NCBI GenBank assembly: GCA_019359325.1
Contig: JAHHHN010000023.1
Coordinates: 1 to 64,000, forward strand
Reading direction: 5' to 3'
Length of the DNA stretch: 64,000 nucleotides
DNA from: Mojavia pulchra JT2-VF2
GTDB lineage: Bacteria > Cyanobacteriota > Cyanobacteriia > Cyanobacteriales > Nostocaceae
The notes below the pieces were generated by a model that made no database searches, was not told the DNA's origin, and saw only the letters and a list, made by a program, of their open reading frames with translations. Of this stretch, positions 1 through 9,620 are shown piece after piece (the first letter of the stretch is position 1; the number at the start of each line of letters is the position of its first letter). Position numbers and translations under genes: made by a program.

Positions 1-84
1 GTTGTAAGAGTTTGGTGAAAAACTTTGAGAGAACTTTAGACCATGCCACTGCCAAACTCAATCTTTGTTTCATCAGGCTGATGC

Positions 85-651
85 TCAAACGGCTGGCACA
101 TTTATAGATCCCAAATGGGTTCTATAGACAATCTCATTGACAGTATCCCAGGTAGCCGTGGCTAAAATTTGAGTGGGGTTGCCATTGGAGTCAGTTAGAT
201 AAGTTGTAGCATTTTTAGGCAGACTGGGAGTTTTGGGAACTACATCATCAATGGTGACTGTTTTGCCATCGTAACGGCCTGCTCCAGTCCCCTCTCCCGT
301 AGGTAGACTTATGGCAATGTATGTCAGGTCATAAACTTGCATTTGCTGCCATAAGAATTTGCCAACAGTTTTGCGTTCGCGCCCATTCAGCAATCCTAGA
401 CGCATGGCATTGGCATTGATTTGGTTGACTTGATGGGGAATTGCTAGGTAGGCACTTAAATGGTCATTCACTTGGCTGCTAGTGCGCTGCATCAACTGCT
501 TTGCTAGCTCCTGAACCGCTTTCTCACCATTTTTAAACGACAGATATCCCACTAGCCCCACTGCTCCAAATATCTGCAATACAAATGGCACTATTAATAC
601 CCATTGCAACGGCAGTGAGCGAGTTTTTTGGGAGAAAAAATTTTTCTTCAT
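85..651 (-). pseudogene. truncated membrane sensor, extracellular Cache-like part only
   Basis: The 188-residue product has a basic N-terminus, one membrane segment (about residues 16-37) and an extracytoplasmic stretch resembling the ligand-binding part of cyanobacterial kinases or adenylate cyclases. Such receptors normally continue to a second membrane segment, HAMP and an output domain. Here the frame stops after about 150 extracellular residues, and the last dozen residues do not fit the family. It is therefore probably the 5' remnant of a larger receptor gene cut by a rearrangement near position 100. The ATG at 651 is the natural start. Family is inferred from general character only. 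Confidence 0.6.
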
Positions 652-779
652 AATTGTGAAGGCTTAAGCATAAGGGAATGGGGAGCGATCGCCAGCCCCA
701 GCACATTGGCTTTGGGAAGCGATAGGTGGGGAGATATCTGTGGCTTTAGTCTGTGCATCACAAAGAATCGCCTCAAGCA

Positions 780-878
780 TTATGCAATTTCGCTCCATGC
801 TGCTTGAGCTTTAGTGATAGATAATACTCCTAGTCCTACTAACCTAGAAATTATTAGAATCTGCCAATTTTTACTCAT
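780..878 (-). CDS. 32-residue ORF resembling a signal peptide (possible gene remnant)
   Basis: An ATG at 878 opens a 32-codon frame: basic start, hydrophobic core (ILIISRLVGLGVLSI) and an AQA-like cleavage site, then a stop after about nine more residues. This is what remains when an exported protein loses its body, although a genuine short peptide cannot be excluded. It lies upstream of the truncated sensor on the same strand. Confidence 0.25.
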   Translation of the reverse strand: MSKNWQILIISRLVGLGVLSITKAQAAWSEIA

Positions 879-1164
879 TTTTTATAATTATTCCTTTTCC
901 CTCAAGCATAAAAAATAAATTTTCTCTTTCAGATAAATTATTATTAGTATTTATCAAATTTTGGATAAATTTATCGACTAGTTTGAATTGATTTTTCAGT
1001 AAATTTCAGTAGACTGAAAAGTTTCGCCAACACCAAAAATGAGAAAAATAAGGTTGAACCTTTACTCCAAGAAACCAGAGAAATTGCAAAGATTCTAGCC
1101 CTCTTGTGTCACTATCGCAGTAGTATAATAATAATGTACAAAGCTTACAACGAAGACACAGAGC

Positions 1165-1646
1165 ATGGTAGAGCCTCGTCCACCCATAAAAACCGTCAAG
1201 TTTGTGGATGAATATTGCTTGTGGTTAAAAACCTGTTTTCAGTTGTTAGGAATTTTGAAGCTTTCAAATATCTACATATACGATGTATTTCTGATTTAAA
1301 ACGGAAAAGTTTACCTGAAATAGCGAAAATTGTCGGGCTAGATAACTATCAAGGATTACATCATTTCTTAACTACATCATCTTGGGAAGTAGAACAGTTA
1401 AGAGCTTTGCGATTGAAACTAATTTTAGAGGTACTAAAAGGAAGACCAATCATTTTAATTATTGATGAAACAGGAGATAAGAAGAAAGGAAATACCACAG
1501 ATTATGTGAAACGGCAGTACATCGGAAATCTGGGAAAGGTTGAGAATGGAGTTGTAGCAGTCACCGCCTATGGTGTATTCTGCGGGATGACTTTTCCCTT
1601 ACTGTTTGAAGTATACAAGCCACGGGAAAAATTGAAGCCAGGAGAT
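1165..1646 (+). pseudogene. IS701-family transposase, 5' part, frameshifted and interrupted
   Basis: The frame starts at ATG 1165 and shifts near 1215. It continues with a transposase N-terminal half including FEAFKYLHI, KRKSLPEIAKIVGL and the first DDE region IILIIDETGDKKKG. Homology ends at KPREKLKPGD (about 1645), exactly where a 25-bp terminal inverted repeat of another element begins. The 5' flank (about 1099-1200) matches the flank of the fragment at 33954-34271, so this is the left end of an IS copy. The catalytic C-terminal half is missing, so the gene is dead. Confidence 0.85.
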
Positions 1647-1695
1647 ATCCCTCTTCTGTCAGTTTCCGGGAGAGGCAAGTACTAAATAAGTAAAA

Positions 1696-3053
1696 TTATC
1701 CAGAAGCATAAAAGGATTTAAACTGATTCATGGCACCAATTAGGTGATTGAATCCCCGCAATAAATCAGGATTAGGAAAGATATCTAACCAGGGGTAAAT
1801 CAACGAAAACAGAAATAGCGGTTGGATAATTAAACGAAGGTTATTTAGAGTATTCTTCCATCCACCTTCATGGTTCCATTGTTGATGTTTAGAAAAATTT
1901 TCAGAATTACTTTCTTGTCTGTGAATTTCAATTTGGTGAGATTGATGTAAAGCTAAAAAAGCTGGAGATTTTAAACTAACCATTGTGTAAACACAAAAAA
2001 TAATCTCCCACCACTTCTCAATATCCTTAAAATTAGTAAAGCGATAATCTGTCCAACCCAATTCCTGTTTACAAGTAACGAAAACCATATTCTACCCACG
2101 TTCTTAATCCATAGAGATCGCCTAAAATCTTCTTCAGATTTCCTTGAAGATTCGTCATGACAAACGAAGTAGAATTTTCCGGTAGTGTTTCTGGGTCAGT
2201 AGTTATTTCCCAATAAGTTATGGCTCTTCTTTTACCATAAACTATTTCTCGAATATATCTGGTTTCCGATTTTTGATTACTAAATGTTCTTTCAAATTTA
2301 CACCACTTATTAGCCCTAACGCTTTGATTGGCTGGCAGCCAGACTCCGTGATTACTCCTAATTGCTACCACATAAGCAAGTTGGTATTCATTCAATTTCT
2401 GAATGAATTGGCTACTTTCACCCTTACGGGTTCGCCAGTCGCTTCAAGTCGGCAAAGCCGCCCAACGCGCTGGCTCACCATATAAACTATCCGCTAGTAC
2501 CAATTCAATATTAAAGCCTTCATCGACTAACTCTGTAATTATCTCTGATGCTAAATCTATTTTTGTTTTATATTTATCTGATTCTTTTAGCGTCCCTTTC
2601 GGTTTATATATTTTTACACTTAACGGAAATGTTATATTCTGATAAACTCCATAAGCATTCACTGTTACTATCCCATTATCTATCTTTCCTACACTTCCTA
2701 GATACTGTCTAGCTACATAATCAGTCTTTTTACCTTTTTCTCTATCTCCGGTTTCATCTATTACTACCGTAATTGTTTGACCATTTAATGCTCTTTTTAT
2801 TTTCTTTAATCTTCTTGCTTTTAACTCCTTTAATGACCAGTCTGAATTGGCTATAAAATGATGTAATGATTGGGGAGATTTTATACTTACAAATGTTGGC
2901 TATTTCTGGTAATGATTTTCTTTTAATCGGTGAAACTATTCCCAAGTGTAAATATTTAAAGCATTCATAATTTCTTACTTCTTTGAACAGGTCTTTGTAC
3001 TCTGCACAATATTCATCTACGAGCGCAACTGTTGGGTGGGCATCTCTTGCCAA
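1696..3053 (-). pseudogene. IS701-family transposase with frameshifts and a repeat insertion
   Basis: Read in pieces, the minus strand gives a nearly whole transposase. The N-terminal part holds VDEYCAEYKDLFKEVRNYE; the middle holds VVIDETGDREKGK and LVLADSLYGE; the C-terminal part holds RANKWCKFERTF, LGDLYGLRTWVEYGFR and WEIIFCVYTMVSL. The frame is broken near 2880, near 2085, and by a 57-bp dispersed repeat at 2418-2474 that brings a stop codon. The family motifs (DET, LADSLYG, WVEYGFR) support the assignment. It cannot be functional. Confidence 0.85.
2418..2474 (-). repeat. 57-bp dispersed repeat (family B) inserted in a transposase gene
   Basis: On the minus strand this segment separates LADSLYGE from SSQFIQKLNEYQ, which are contiguous in the uninterrupted transposase. 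The pentamer GGTGA (TCACC on plus) lies at both edges (2418-2422 and 2475-2479), and removing one copy restores the frame. It shares the core TGAAGCRACTGRCGAACCCG with the repeat at 29109-29165. Confidence 0.8.
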
Positions 3054-3168
3054 ATGTTTCAGGATTTGTAATTATACATCCATTGCCCTGCTTAGTTTCC
3101 AGAGTTTTTTCTTTTAATCCTTTTATTTAGAATACCCGGAAACTGACAGAAGAGGGATAAAACAGGCT

Positions 3169-3990
3169 GTGGCGATTGCACTGCAAAATAATCCTTCCCC
3201 TAGCGAATCAGACTTTGCCGCAGCTGCAAATAAAGTGGTTCCTCATCTGCCACGCCAAAAAATCACAGAACCAGTGGTTCCTAAAATTCAGGAACCATTG
3301 GTTCCGCAACCTGCCAAAGTCACGGTTACGTCATCAACTCATCCAAGACACGGGGAATCAGGAACCATCCAAGCAACCAAAGCCCTAAACAAACAAGTCA
3401 AGCAAGCCTTAGAAAAAACGATTGATTTGCGATTGCCTTTGGCAGTGCGCCTCGCGCAATCGCTAGCTGTTGAACCCCCCAAAGAAAATGCCACCGAATG
3501 TCTGCGGCTGATGGGCATGGCGTTGAAGAATCTAGCCACCGCTATGAACAATACCCAAGCGCTCGAAGCTGCGGCGATAATTCTGGGGAGTGAGCCGACA
3601 CAAAGCGCGATTGCGCGGAGCGCAGTGCCGAAGGCAATCGCATATCGAGCCGAGCAGTTGGAAATGCTACCCCAGGCTGTTAGTGATATTCGGCGGGCAC
3701 TTTCACAGCCTCGGTGTACTTGGCAGGACTACTGGGCAGAATTAAGTACCCAGGAGACAGAGCTAATTACGGCTCTCCAAAACACATCTGCTGAACCGGA
3801 CACAATTGGCGTTGGCTCTATCGTTGCCCATGCTGATCCTTACCGTACTTTGTATGTAGAGAGGGGTGAAGTCGTAGAGGATTTAGGCGAGGAAGTAGTG
3901 GTGGCTTGGGATCATTGGCGAAACGAGTCCAAGAAAACTGACAGGTACTTTCGAGACGAGTTGAGATTCTGGCAGGGCGAGAACAAGTAG
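3169..3990 (+). CDS. unrecognised protein, 5'-truncated, carrying two embedded repeats
   Basis: No family is recognised for this 273-residue frame. It begins with a GTG but stays open upstream to the IS end at 3159, so the native N-terminus was probably lost. A proline-rich segment with repeated EPxVP motifs (residues 20-45) precedes a helical region, and an acidic/aromatic C-terminus follows (VERGEVVEDLGEEVVVAWDH). Two family-A palindromic repeats are translated in frame, one giving LRLPLAVRLAQSL and one AIARSAVPKAIA. It lies about 90 bp before another repeat-bearing gene of similar style, suggesting one plasmid-like locus. Confidence 0.55.
   Translation: MAIALQNNPSPSESDFAAAANKVVPHLPRQKITEPVVPKIQEPLVPQPAKVTVTSSTHPRHGESGTIQATKALNKQVKQALEKTIDLRLPLAVRLAQSLAVEPPKENATECLRLMGMALKNLATAMNNTQALEAAAIILGSEPTQSAIARSAVPKAIAYRAEQLEMLPQAVSDIRRALSQPRCTWQDYWAELSTQETELITALQNTSAEPDTIGVGSIVAHADPYRTLYVERGEVVEDLGEEVVVAWDHWRNESKKTDRYFRDELRFWQGENK
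3430..3464 (+). repeat. family-A palindromic repeat, in frame within a gene
   Basis: This 35-bp copy starts GCGATTGCCTTTGGCA and ends CGCGCAATCGC, an imperfect palindrome with GCGATTGC/GCAATCGC arms. It is in reverse orientation relative to the copy at 3607 and is translated without a stop. Confidence 0.8.
3607..3641 (+). repeat. family-A palindromic repeat encoding AIARSAVPKAIA
   Basis: This 35-bp copy (GCGATTGCGCGGAGCGCAGT onwards) reads in frame as AIARSAVPKAIA inside the 273-residue protein. The same peptide, with at most small changes, appears at 4735-4769 and 4923-4957. Confidence 0.85.
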
Positions 3991-4734
3991 ATAAAACTCG
4001 CTTTGAGATAGCTAAAAACTTAAACGCGGCATGCGTGCAATGTCGCTCATATTGCCATGGAAAATTTAGGAGGGAATATGATTACAGCGTTAAAAGCAAT
4101 TAACGGTGGTAGTAAACAGCGAAATGACTGTCAGCAGGCAGACGCAGAAAAATCAATTAAACCACACTGTAAAATCTCGATTGAGGATATCAACTGGGTT
4201 CGTCAGCAACCACCTTGTGTGCAGCAGTTGTGGTTGGACTCAGTAGCAGCAGAACAATTTGGTGGGGCTGCCCACAAGCTGGAAACCAATCTCACCTACA
4301 AGTCATTGCAAAAAGCAGGTGCAGCGTTGACTGCTCAAGGTTTGTTTCAGTTTGAGGAAGTGTTTGGCCGATTACCTTCCGGCAGACCTGGGCTGATTGG
4401 TTATCGCGTCCGTAACTTGCACGGTTATTACAATCGCTTTTACTGGGAATCGTCTACATCAGGCGAAACGAATTCTTGTGACGAGAAAGTTGTTCACGCC
4501 GGCAAGGAAATTAACCAAGCTGGGAGGAACCAAAACCACTCCGAAGCGAAACAAATCCAACCTGATTTGGAACAATTCCAAAAGAATGGTCAAAAAAACC
4601 AGGATTTGCAAGGCTTCCAGAAACCTAACAACGTTTCTAAGAACCTCTTAACTACCTACCAACCACCCACTAAGGTGGTTGGTAAGGTAGTTGGTTCTTC
4701 CACGCAAAACGAAAATTTGCAATGTGAGCAGACG

Positions 4735-4769
4735 GCGATTGCGCGAAGTGCAGTGCCGGAGGCAATCAC
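4735..4769 (+). repeat. family-A palindromic repeat, in frame
   Basis: This 35-bp copy has small changes from the others and is read as AIARSAVPEAI within the first frame of the 4078-5432 gene. Confidence 0.8.
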
Positions 4770-4922
4770 ATCCTTGAGGGATGCGTCGCCTCAGACTGTC
4801 GAAAGCGTGCAAGAAGAAAAAGAAGAGTTACCTGCGGTAACGGACTGTACGACGCTGACGGTTGTGGTGTACCGAGTCAATCTGCTTCGTTGTTGGCAGA
4901 GAAGAAAGATTTGGGTGATGAT

Positions 4923-4957
4923 GCGATTGCGCGAAGCGCAGTGCCAAAGGCAATCGC
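4923..4957 (+). repeat. family-A palindromic repeat, in frame
   Basis: This 35-bp copy (GCGATTGCGCGAAGCGCAGT onwards) reads AIARSAVPKAIA in the second frame of the 4078-5432 gene. Confidence 0.85.
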
Positions 4958-5447
4958 CCTTCATGAAGACACTTTTTCCGCCGCGCCCGTCGCCGCAAAT
5001 TCTGAAAATCCCAGTCAGCACCAAAATCAAGCTCAACTGAGTCAATCCGCTTCCTTGATGGTAGGGAACCAGGATTTGGGTGATGAGTCGGGAACCAATC
5101 ATGAAGACCATCTTTCCGCCGCCCCTGCTATATCGAATTTGCCAGTACAGGAACCAAAAGCCCATCATGAAGGCTTTTGTGCTGTGACAGCTGACTCAAA
5201 CCCTGAAAAATGGTCGTATGAGGCAGTCGTTGAGCGATCAAGAGTGCGACCCTGGCGCATGGACAAGTTGAAAATGGCAGAACAATTGCGGGAAAATCCA
5301 GGGAATGATTTTCTGATGGAGTGTTGGGCTGATGATCCGGCTTTGAGGATTGTGATCAAGAAGCTAGTGGCGAAGTGTCCGCAGTGGGGATTGGTTGCGA
5401 CAGATGGTGTGCTGGTGAAGTGGGATGAGTAGCGTAAGCTATCGATT

Positions 5448-5540
5448 AGTCGCATATTTCAGCAACCGTTCCCACTCCCAACGCCACGCAGCATCTACCG
5501 TAATTTCTTTGCCGTTGGTGAACTTGATAAATTCTGTGCC
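5448..5540 (-). pseudogene. small gene fragment, homologous to a fragment at 41879-41992
   Basis: The minus strand encodes about 30 residues containing EFIKFTNGKEITVDAAWRWE and ending KYATNR at a stop. The same pattern (EFIKFSNGKEILVKTAW) occurs near 41.9 kb. Similarity at protein level but not as identical DNA indicates a real former coding sequence. The family is not recognised, and here the 5' part is missing. Confidence 0.5.
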
Positions 5541-5547
5541 TCTGATG

Positions 5548-5946
5548 CTATGCAAATACGGGTGTAGTATCTGTGTAGAATCTTACAGAAGTTACCAAGC
5601 CTTCTTCATTACGGTCAGTGAAAGCAACTGCTCTGATGGTTACAAGCTGCCCATTGTTACGTTGGTAATGATTTAGTGCTTCAAGGACAAAAGATGAATC
5701 GTTACCATAAATGTTCAGCAGGTCGTGTTCTAAACTAGCAAAGGTTTTCCAGTAAGCAGCAAGTCCTTGTATCACAACCTGTTTGCCTTCAAGGGGCGGA
5801 TTATTATTTGACTGCACACAGCAATTTGGAGCTAAAAATTTGCCGTATGCCTCAATGTCTAAATTATCCAACGCTTCCAAGTATTTCAGATACCACTTGT
5901 AAGTTTCGGGTGAAAGTTGATTGATTCTGAGATTATTGGTTTTCAC
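5548..5946 (-). CDS. SnoaL-like / NTF2-fold protein
   Basis: The 132-residue product has the size and pattern of the SnoaL-like NTF2 superfamily: an N-terminal helix WYLKYLEALDNLDIEAYGKFLAPNC, a conserved-looking pocket segment (NPPLEGKQVVIQGLAAYW), and C-terminal strands ending VRFYTDTTPVF. These small cone-shaped folds serve as isomerases, hydrolases or ligand-binding domains, and no substrate can be deduced. The start is GTG 5946, with AGGAGT eight bases upstream. It stands alone on this strand between decayed loci and looks intact. Confidence 0.75.
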   Translation of the reverse strand: MKTNNLRINQLSPETYKWYLKYLEALDNLDIEAYGKFLAPNCCVQSNNNPPLEGKQVVIQGLAAYWKTFASLEHDLLNIYGNDSSFVLEALNHYQRNNGQLVTIRAVAFTDRNEEGLVTSVRFYTDTTPVFA

Positions 5947-6057
5947 CAGTCACTCCTATTCAACTGTCTAACATAACGACGAAATCAGATTATCTCACTA
6001 TGGTTTCCGCTCACAAACTCTTCAGTAGAGTTTGTCAGGTGTTGACACCGAGGCTGA

Positions 6058-6273
6058 CTAAAACAATTTAAAATACAAAATACAAAATACAAAATTACTT
6101 TCTTCTTCCTCAATGCGTGAATTTTGAATTGGGAGCGAAGCTACTAACGCTCGTTCGTATTTCTTGAATATCTCGTATTCAACTGAGTCTTTTTCCCATA
6201 ACCACACACTTAATTCACCTCCCAAGCAGTTATTTTCACTTTCTCTATAGTTTAATTGTTGAGCGAGATACAC
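6058..6273 (-). CDS. doubtful 71-residue ORF ending in a heptanucleotide repeat
   Basis: The ORF has reasonable composition in its first 55 residues (LSVWLWEKDSVEYEIFKKYE), but its last residues (FVFCILYFKLF) are translated from a tandem heptanucleotide repeat of ACAAAAT units at about 6064-6093. It is most likely a remnant whose 3' end was replaced by repeat sequence. No family is recognised. Confidence 0.2.
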   Translation of the reverse strand: MYLAQQLNYRESENNCLGGELSVWLWEKDSVEYEIFKKYERALVASLPIQNSRIEEEESNFVFCILYFKLF

Positions 6274-6282
6274 TGTACCTTA

Positions 6283-6570
6283 AAGTTTCGGCTAAATGCA
6301 GAGATTGGGCGCACAGTCAGGCGGTGCTAGGAGAATGCACCGGGTGCGTAGACGCTCTGTTTCGGCTTGTCGCAGACATCGCTTATCTCAGGCGATACGA
6401 ATTTGGAAAGGGGTCAAGTCACCGGAAGCCGTGTTTGTTGCTGCTTGCAAAGAGGGGAGGAAACCGGAGGCACAACAGGCCAAGTCTGGTGTGATTGTTT
6501 GGTTCGAGTGGGCAAGGCGGGACAGGGGTACAGCCGGGATACGTGCAAGTGCGATTCGTTGTAAAATTTT
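6283..6570 (+). pseudogene. remnant of the repetitive plasmid-like family (copy 1 of the C-terminal module)
   Basis: The plus strand shows FRLNAEIGRTVRR, then a short dispersed repeat (about 6344-6383, with GTAGACGCTCT and TCGCAGACATCGC), then IRIWKGVKSPEAVFVAACKEG and WFEWARR. The order matches the copy ending at 18997, including the repeat at the same point, so the two share ancestry after the repeat arrived. The C-terminus after WARR is out of frame. It is a nonfunctional fragment. Confidence 0.6.
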
Positions 6571-6639
6571 GTAACATTAAAGAGTTGAAACTATTGATTT
6601 AGCGTTGTTTCCCACCGTGGTTTTGATGTCAACTGAAGA

Positions 6640-7030
6640 TGAAAACATCACCAAAAATGATTGTTTATGGGCAAGCTTGCGGCACTGAAAGGGGTGAAGA
6701 GTTGATTTTATCGTGCAAAATGTTTGATGGCCCAAGATCATTTATGGGTAAGTTGGTAAATCAAAAAACACGCTCTGCAACAAAAATTTACAATGTGTCC
6801 TGTTTTGCGGGTATTCCGGCTAAACCCCAATATATCTTTATAACTTTTTGCTGCTTGGAAAATAAAAAAGCTTAAAATTTGTCTTTTTTATTCAAATTCA
6901 GCCAAATTGTGCAATGCCCTTCCACCACAACGCAAAACCGCCCCCTAGTGGTTCAGAGGGCGGCAGCGCTGTAGTGATCGTTTGGGCAGGGGTGGGGAGA
7001 TGGAGTTAGGTTGGGGAGGGATAGGGTACA
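6640..7030. other. intergenic stretch without convincing gene
   Basis: A 78-codon plus-strand frame (6639-6875) has no recognisable domain and an unlikely composition. Beyond it the sequence is GC-rich with no feature I can name. I see no terminator or RNA gene. Confidence 0.3.
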
Positions 7031-7031
7031 G

Positions 7032-7262
7032 CTAGTTTAAATTTCCAGCTGACTTAACAACTTGTTTCAACTCTTCAAAGGAGATACTACCGTCTTTATC
7101 TCCGTGCATAGCTAGCAATTCCTGGGGACTACTGACACCTGTTTCGGCTGAGATGATTGCGCTTAAGCCAGGACTTAAAAAAAGCTCATTTATAGAAACT
7201 TTGCCATCCTGATCGGTATCCAAGGTATTAAAAAGAGATTGAAGCTCGTGCTCGGTTGCCAT
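7032..7262 (-). CDS. small EF-hand calcium-binding protein
   Basis: This 76-residue protein has two EF-hand loops. The first (about residues 14-25) is canonical: DTDQDGKVSINE. The second (about 53-64) reads HGDKDGSISFEE, with His instead of Asp at loop position 1, so its affinity may be lower. A helix-rich linker separates them (SAIISAETGVSSPQELL). No signal peptide or membrane segment is present, so it should be cytoplasmic, a Ca2+ buffer or sensor. It lies next to a Ca2+-binding RTX gene on the same strand, but with decayed fragments between, so an operon is unlikely. Confidence 0.85.
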   Translation of the reverse strand: MATEHELQSLFNTLDTDQDGKVSINELFLSPGLSAIISAETGVSSPQELLAMHGDKDGSISFEELKQVVKSAGNLN

Positions 7263-7448
7263 AATTTTTTATCTGAATTAATTTTTTCAATTTAATATCT
7301 CAAAATTTTGACAAAGACACAAGGATAGTTAAGAAAAACTTAATCACTTATTCCTAATCGCTTTTGAAGTTCGGCTTCTATTTGCTCACCTATGATTGCT
7401 GGCACTCAACGCTATTGACGCGGTTGTTGGCAGAATATTCCTGGTAAA

Positions 7449-7640
7449 TGATTGGAAAGGGTGAAATCACCGGAGGCTGTGTTTGTTGCTGCTTGTAAGG
7501 AGGGACGGAAACCGGAATCCGCACAGGTTAAATCTGAGGTAACGGCTCCCTTCGAGTGGGCGAGGCGGCAGAGGATTGTGATTGTAATGTCGGGGGAAAC
7601 TGTGTACACGCTACTGGGGTGAGGCGGTGGCGTTGGCCCA
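7449..7640 (+). pseudogene. C-terminal module remnant (copy 2)
   Basis: The plus strand encodes KGVKSPEAVFVAACKEGR, then KPESAQVKSEV and FEWARRQRIVIVMSG, matching the modules at 6420-6560 and 18780-18997. Both ends are lost: nothing of the family precedes it, and it runs into a GST fragment on the opposite strand at about 7653. Nonfunctional. Confidence 0.6.
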
Positions 7641-7652
7641 GATGATGCTTTG

Positions 7653-7978
7653 TCATCCTCTCGGCGTAAATAATTGTAGCTCTCTTAACTCTTCTCCCTG
7701 ACGACAGCACCAACGCTCAATGCGATCGCCTGGATAAAAACCCGGCTGAGGATAAGTCTCGTCTAGATACTCCACAATTAGGGTTGAATCCCAAAAAACG
7801 AGGCCATTTTCATCCACCAATACCGGAACTTTGCCAATGGGAGATAAACCCAGAAATTCTCTTGATTTATTGTTAATGTCTGTTTCTTTGAGTTCGCAAG
7901 GTAGCTGCTTCTCGTCCAGGACAATTCTCACTTTACGAGCGTAAGGCGATCGCTGTGTATAGCGAGCCAAAGAAGATA
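7653..7978 (-). pseudogene. glutathione S-transferase N-terminal domain fragment
   Basis: The segment reads [20 protein letters not shown], then SPIGKVPVLVDENG, then STLIVEYLDETYPQPGFYPGD. This is the thioredoxin-like glutathione-binding domain of GSTs, with the cis-proline region GKVPVL and the ES/DS motif at DSTLIVEYL. The start codon and the whole helical C-terminal domain are absent. The 5' edge is fused to the 3' end of the RTX gene near 7975 and the 3' edge abuts another fragment at 7653, so it is a gene scrap without activity. Confidence 0.75.
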
Positions 7979-9405
7979 ACTGTATCTTTAATAGATGAGG
8001 AATTTGTACCTGTACTCGTATTGGGAAAGTTTTGGTGTACGAAGGTGAAATCGCTAGCAGATCCTTGGAAAGGAAAACGCAGACGGATTTTATCTCCATC
8101 TTGTATGGAAAAGTCGCTGATCACAGCATGACCAGCTTGGCGATAACCATCCAATATTAAGAAGGTATCAGCAGATTGAACTCCTACGCTGGCATTCCCT
8201 CCGATTAAGATATCTACCTCTGCGGTATTAAAGCCGCCATTGCCATTTAAGGTATCATTACCCGCACCTCCTGAGAGCGAGTCATTGTCAGAAAATGAAC
8301 CTGATAGGCTATCGTTACCACGACCACCTTTCATAGTGCTACCACCACCGCCAGCAATCAAAATAACGTTTTGGTTGGCTTGAAAAGCATCTATGATATT
8401 GAAGCTATCGCCGCCTTGAATGGTAACGCTTTCAATACCTTCGAGGGTATCAATACCGGTGACTGTTCCATCCGGTATGCCTCCTATTGACTTACCACCT
8501 CTGAGTATGCTGGTATTTGGGTCATTGGCAAGTGAGCGCAGCTGAAAGTTAGTATCGCCTTGGATAAATAAGAAATCATCACCTGCTCCCCCGATGTATT
8601 GGTCATTCCCCGCTCCATCAAAACTACTATCGGAAAAACTATCGTTTCCTGTTCCACCTTGGGCAAAGTCATTCCCTGCGCCACCATTCAAATTATTGTT
8701 GTCATTTCCACCGATGAGGGTGTCATTGCCATCATTACCACGTAGAAAGTTAAATCCTGCTCCTCCTACTATGCTGTCATCACCCCGACCACCGTTGATC
8801 TGATCGAGACCACTGCTACCTGTGATAGTGTCATTTCCATCACCGCCAAACAGAAAGGTTCGCCCTGATAACAAAACCTGAGAGGCATTAATCGTGTCAT
8901 TACCCGTAGTACCAGTGAGTCTGACATCCTCAACTTCAGAAAACTTGTGAGCTAAATTACTAACAAAGAGCTGATTATTAGTCAAGAAATAATTTGAAGC
9001 TCCCTCAACACGCAGTTCATCATTACCTGCACCGCCAATCAAGGTATCGCCAACATCACCAACACTAGGAAAGTTACCGTTTTGAGCGATGAGAATATCG
9101 TTACCTGCGCCACCATTAGCGAGATTGTTTCCAATTCTACCAGAAAGGGTATCGTTGTCATCGCCGCCGTTGAGAGTGTCATTACCCGCACCACCATCAA
9201 GGGTGTCTCTGTTAAATCCACCATCAAGGGAATCGTTACCAAGTCCTCCTAATAGAGAATCGTTGCCGAAATTGCCTATTAAAGTGTCGTTGCCTGCGCC
9301 ACCATTTACCGTATCGTTACCCGCCAAAGCATCGATTGTATCGTTTGCCCCATCAGCTACGATTTTGTCGTCGGCTTGGGTTATAGTTCCACTAATAATC
9401 GCCAT
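7933..9405 (-). CDS. RTX (hemolysin-type) calcium-binding repeat protein, 3' end replaced
   Basis: The 490-residue product carries many GGAGNDTL-type nonapeptide repeats (about residues 25-120, 185-275 and 355-395). These form Ca2+-binding beta-rolls after export, usually by a type I system reading an uncleaved C-terminal signal. No Sec signal is present, as expected. The ATG at 9405 has AGGAAA upstream. RTX homology reaches [11 protein letters not shown] and the last dozen residues come from an out-of-frame GST sequence, so the export signal may be altered. Upstream lies a regulatory module shared with the RTX gene at 15321. Adhesin, enzyme or S-layer role unknown. Confidence 0.85.
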   Translation of the reverse strand: MAIISGTITQADDKIVADGANDTIDALAGNDTVNGGAGNDTLIGNFGNDSLLGGLGNDSLDGGFNRDTLDGGAGNDTLNGGDDNDTLSGRIGNNLANGGAGNDILIAQNGNFPSVGDVGDTLIGGAGNDELRVEGASNYFLTNNQLFVSNLAHKFSEVEDVRLTGTTGNDTINASQVLLSGRTFLFGGDGNDTITGSSGLDQINGGRGDDSIVGGAGFNFLRGNDGNDTLIGGNDNNNLNGGAGNDFAQGGTGNDSFSDSSFDGAGNDQYIGGAGDDFLFIQGDTNFQLRSLANDPNTSILRGGKSIGGIPDGTVTGIDTLEGIESVTIQGGDSFNIIDAFQANQNVILIAGGGGSTMKGGRGNDSLSGSFSDNDSLSGGAGNDTLNGNGGFNTAEVDILIGGNASVGVQSADTFLILDGYRQAGHAVISDFSIQDGDKIRLRFPFQGSASDFTFVHQNFPNTSTGTNSSSIKDTVIFFGSLYTAIALRS

Positions 9406-9536
9406 AATTTTGTGTTTCCTTTGATTTGCTTATGAGTTTGTGTATTATTTCCAATTTTTCAAGCGAGCTAAATTTGACTCAAGCCAAATCCGAAACGATC
9501 GCTGTTATTACCAGGTTGCCTTTTGCACTCAAAAAG

Positions 9537-9620
9537 GTAAATGTGGATAATTTAAGGAGTTTGATTTCCAAAAAATTAAAAGATAAAAGTGTTAAGTAAG
9601 GTTAAGTAAGAAAATGTAAG
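9537..9620 (-). promoter_or_regulatory. shared RTX promoter module: three 10-bp repeats plus a 26-bp block
   Basis: On plus, 9591-9600 and 9601-9610 are both GTTAAGTAAG and 9611-9620 is AAAATGTAAG. Read towards the RTX gene this is CTTACnTTnn three times at 10-bp spacing. A 26-bp block at 9537-9562 (read AAACTCCTTAAATTATCC onwards) is identical to 15049-15074. Helically phased repeats upstream of an AT-rich, -10-like block suggest an OmpR/PhoB-type activator site; that is inference. Confidence 0.7.

Larger units (their letters stand above)
1646..3159 (-). mobile_element. degraded IS701-family insertion sequence with 25-bp terminal inverted repeats
   Basis: Perfect 25-bp inverted repeats lie at 1646-1670 and 3135-3159 (ends read TATCCCTCTTCTGTCAG inwards). 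They enclose about 1.5 kb with one decayed transposase on the minus strand, the usual size for IS701-family elements. The element sits inside another transposase copy on its left, but that copy does not resume on its right, so a deletion or recombination followed insertion. No clear target duplication is visible. Confidence 0.85.
4078..5432 (+). pseudogene. repeat-rich plasmid-like protein, frameshifted, unrecognised family
   Basis: A consensus-like AGGAGG five bases upstream makes ATG 4078 the likely start rather than ATG 4057. The N-terminal 120 residues look globular (VRQQPPCVQQLWLDSVAAEQ; LPSGRPGLIGYRVRNLHGYY) and could be a winged-helix fold, which is inference. A low-complexity hydrophilic middle follows, with two family-A repeats and duplicated segments (SQSASLLAEKKDLGDD and SQSASLMVGNQDLGDE; HEDHLSAAP-like). 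The frame is lost between about 4800 and 4880, then resumes to a compact C-terminus ending GLVATDGVLVKWDE at 5432. A similar architecture occurs at 18070-18997. Function unknown. Confidence 0.6.

Noticed and set aside
1-84. Continuation of the truncated sensor
   Set aside because: No frame in the first 84 bases continues the receptor domain; too short to identify.
3430-4957. Family-A repeats as a CRISPR array
   Set aside because: Copies are irregularly spaced, occur in both orientations, and lie within open reading frames; there are no regular spacers or cas genes.
6639-6875. 78-codon plus-strand frame
   Set aside because: No ribosome-binding site, no domain, and improbable composition; chance frame.
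8594-9424. Proline-rich plus-strand frames opposite the RTX gene
   Set aside because: They are antisense shadows of the GGxGNDxL repeats.
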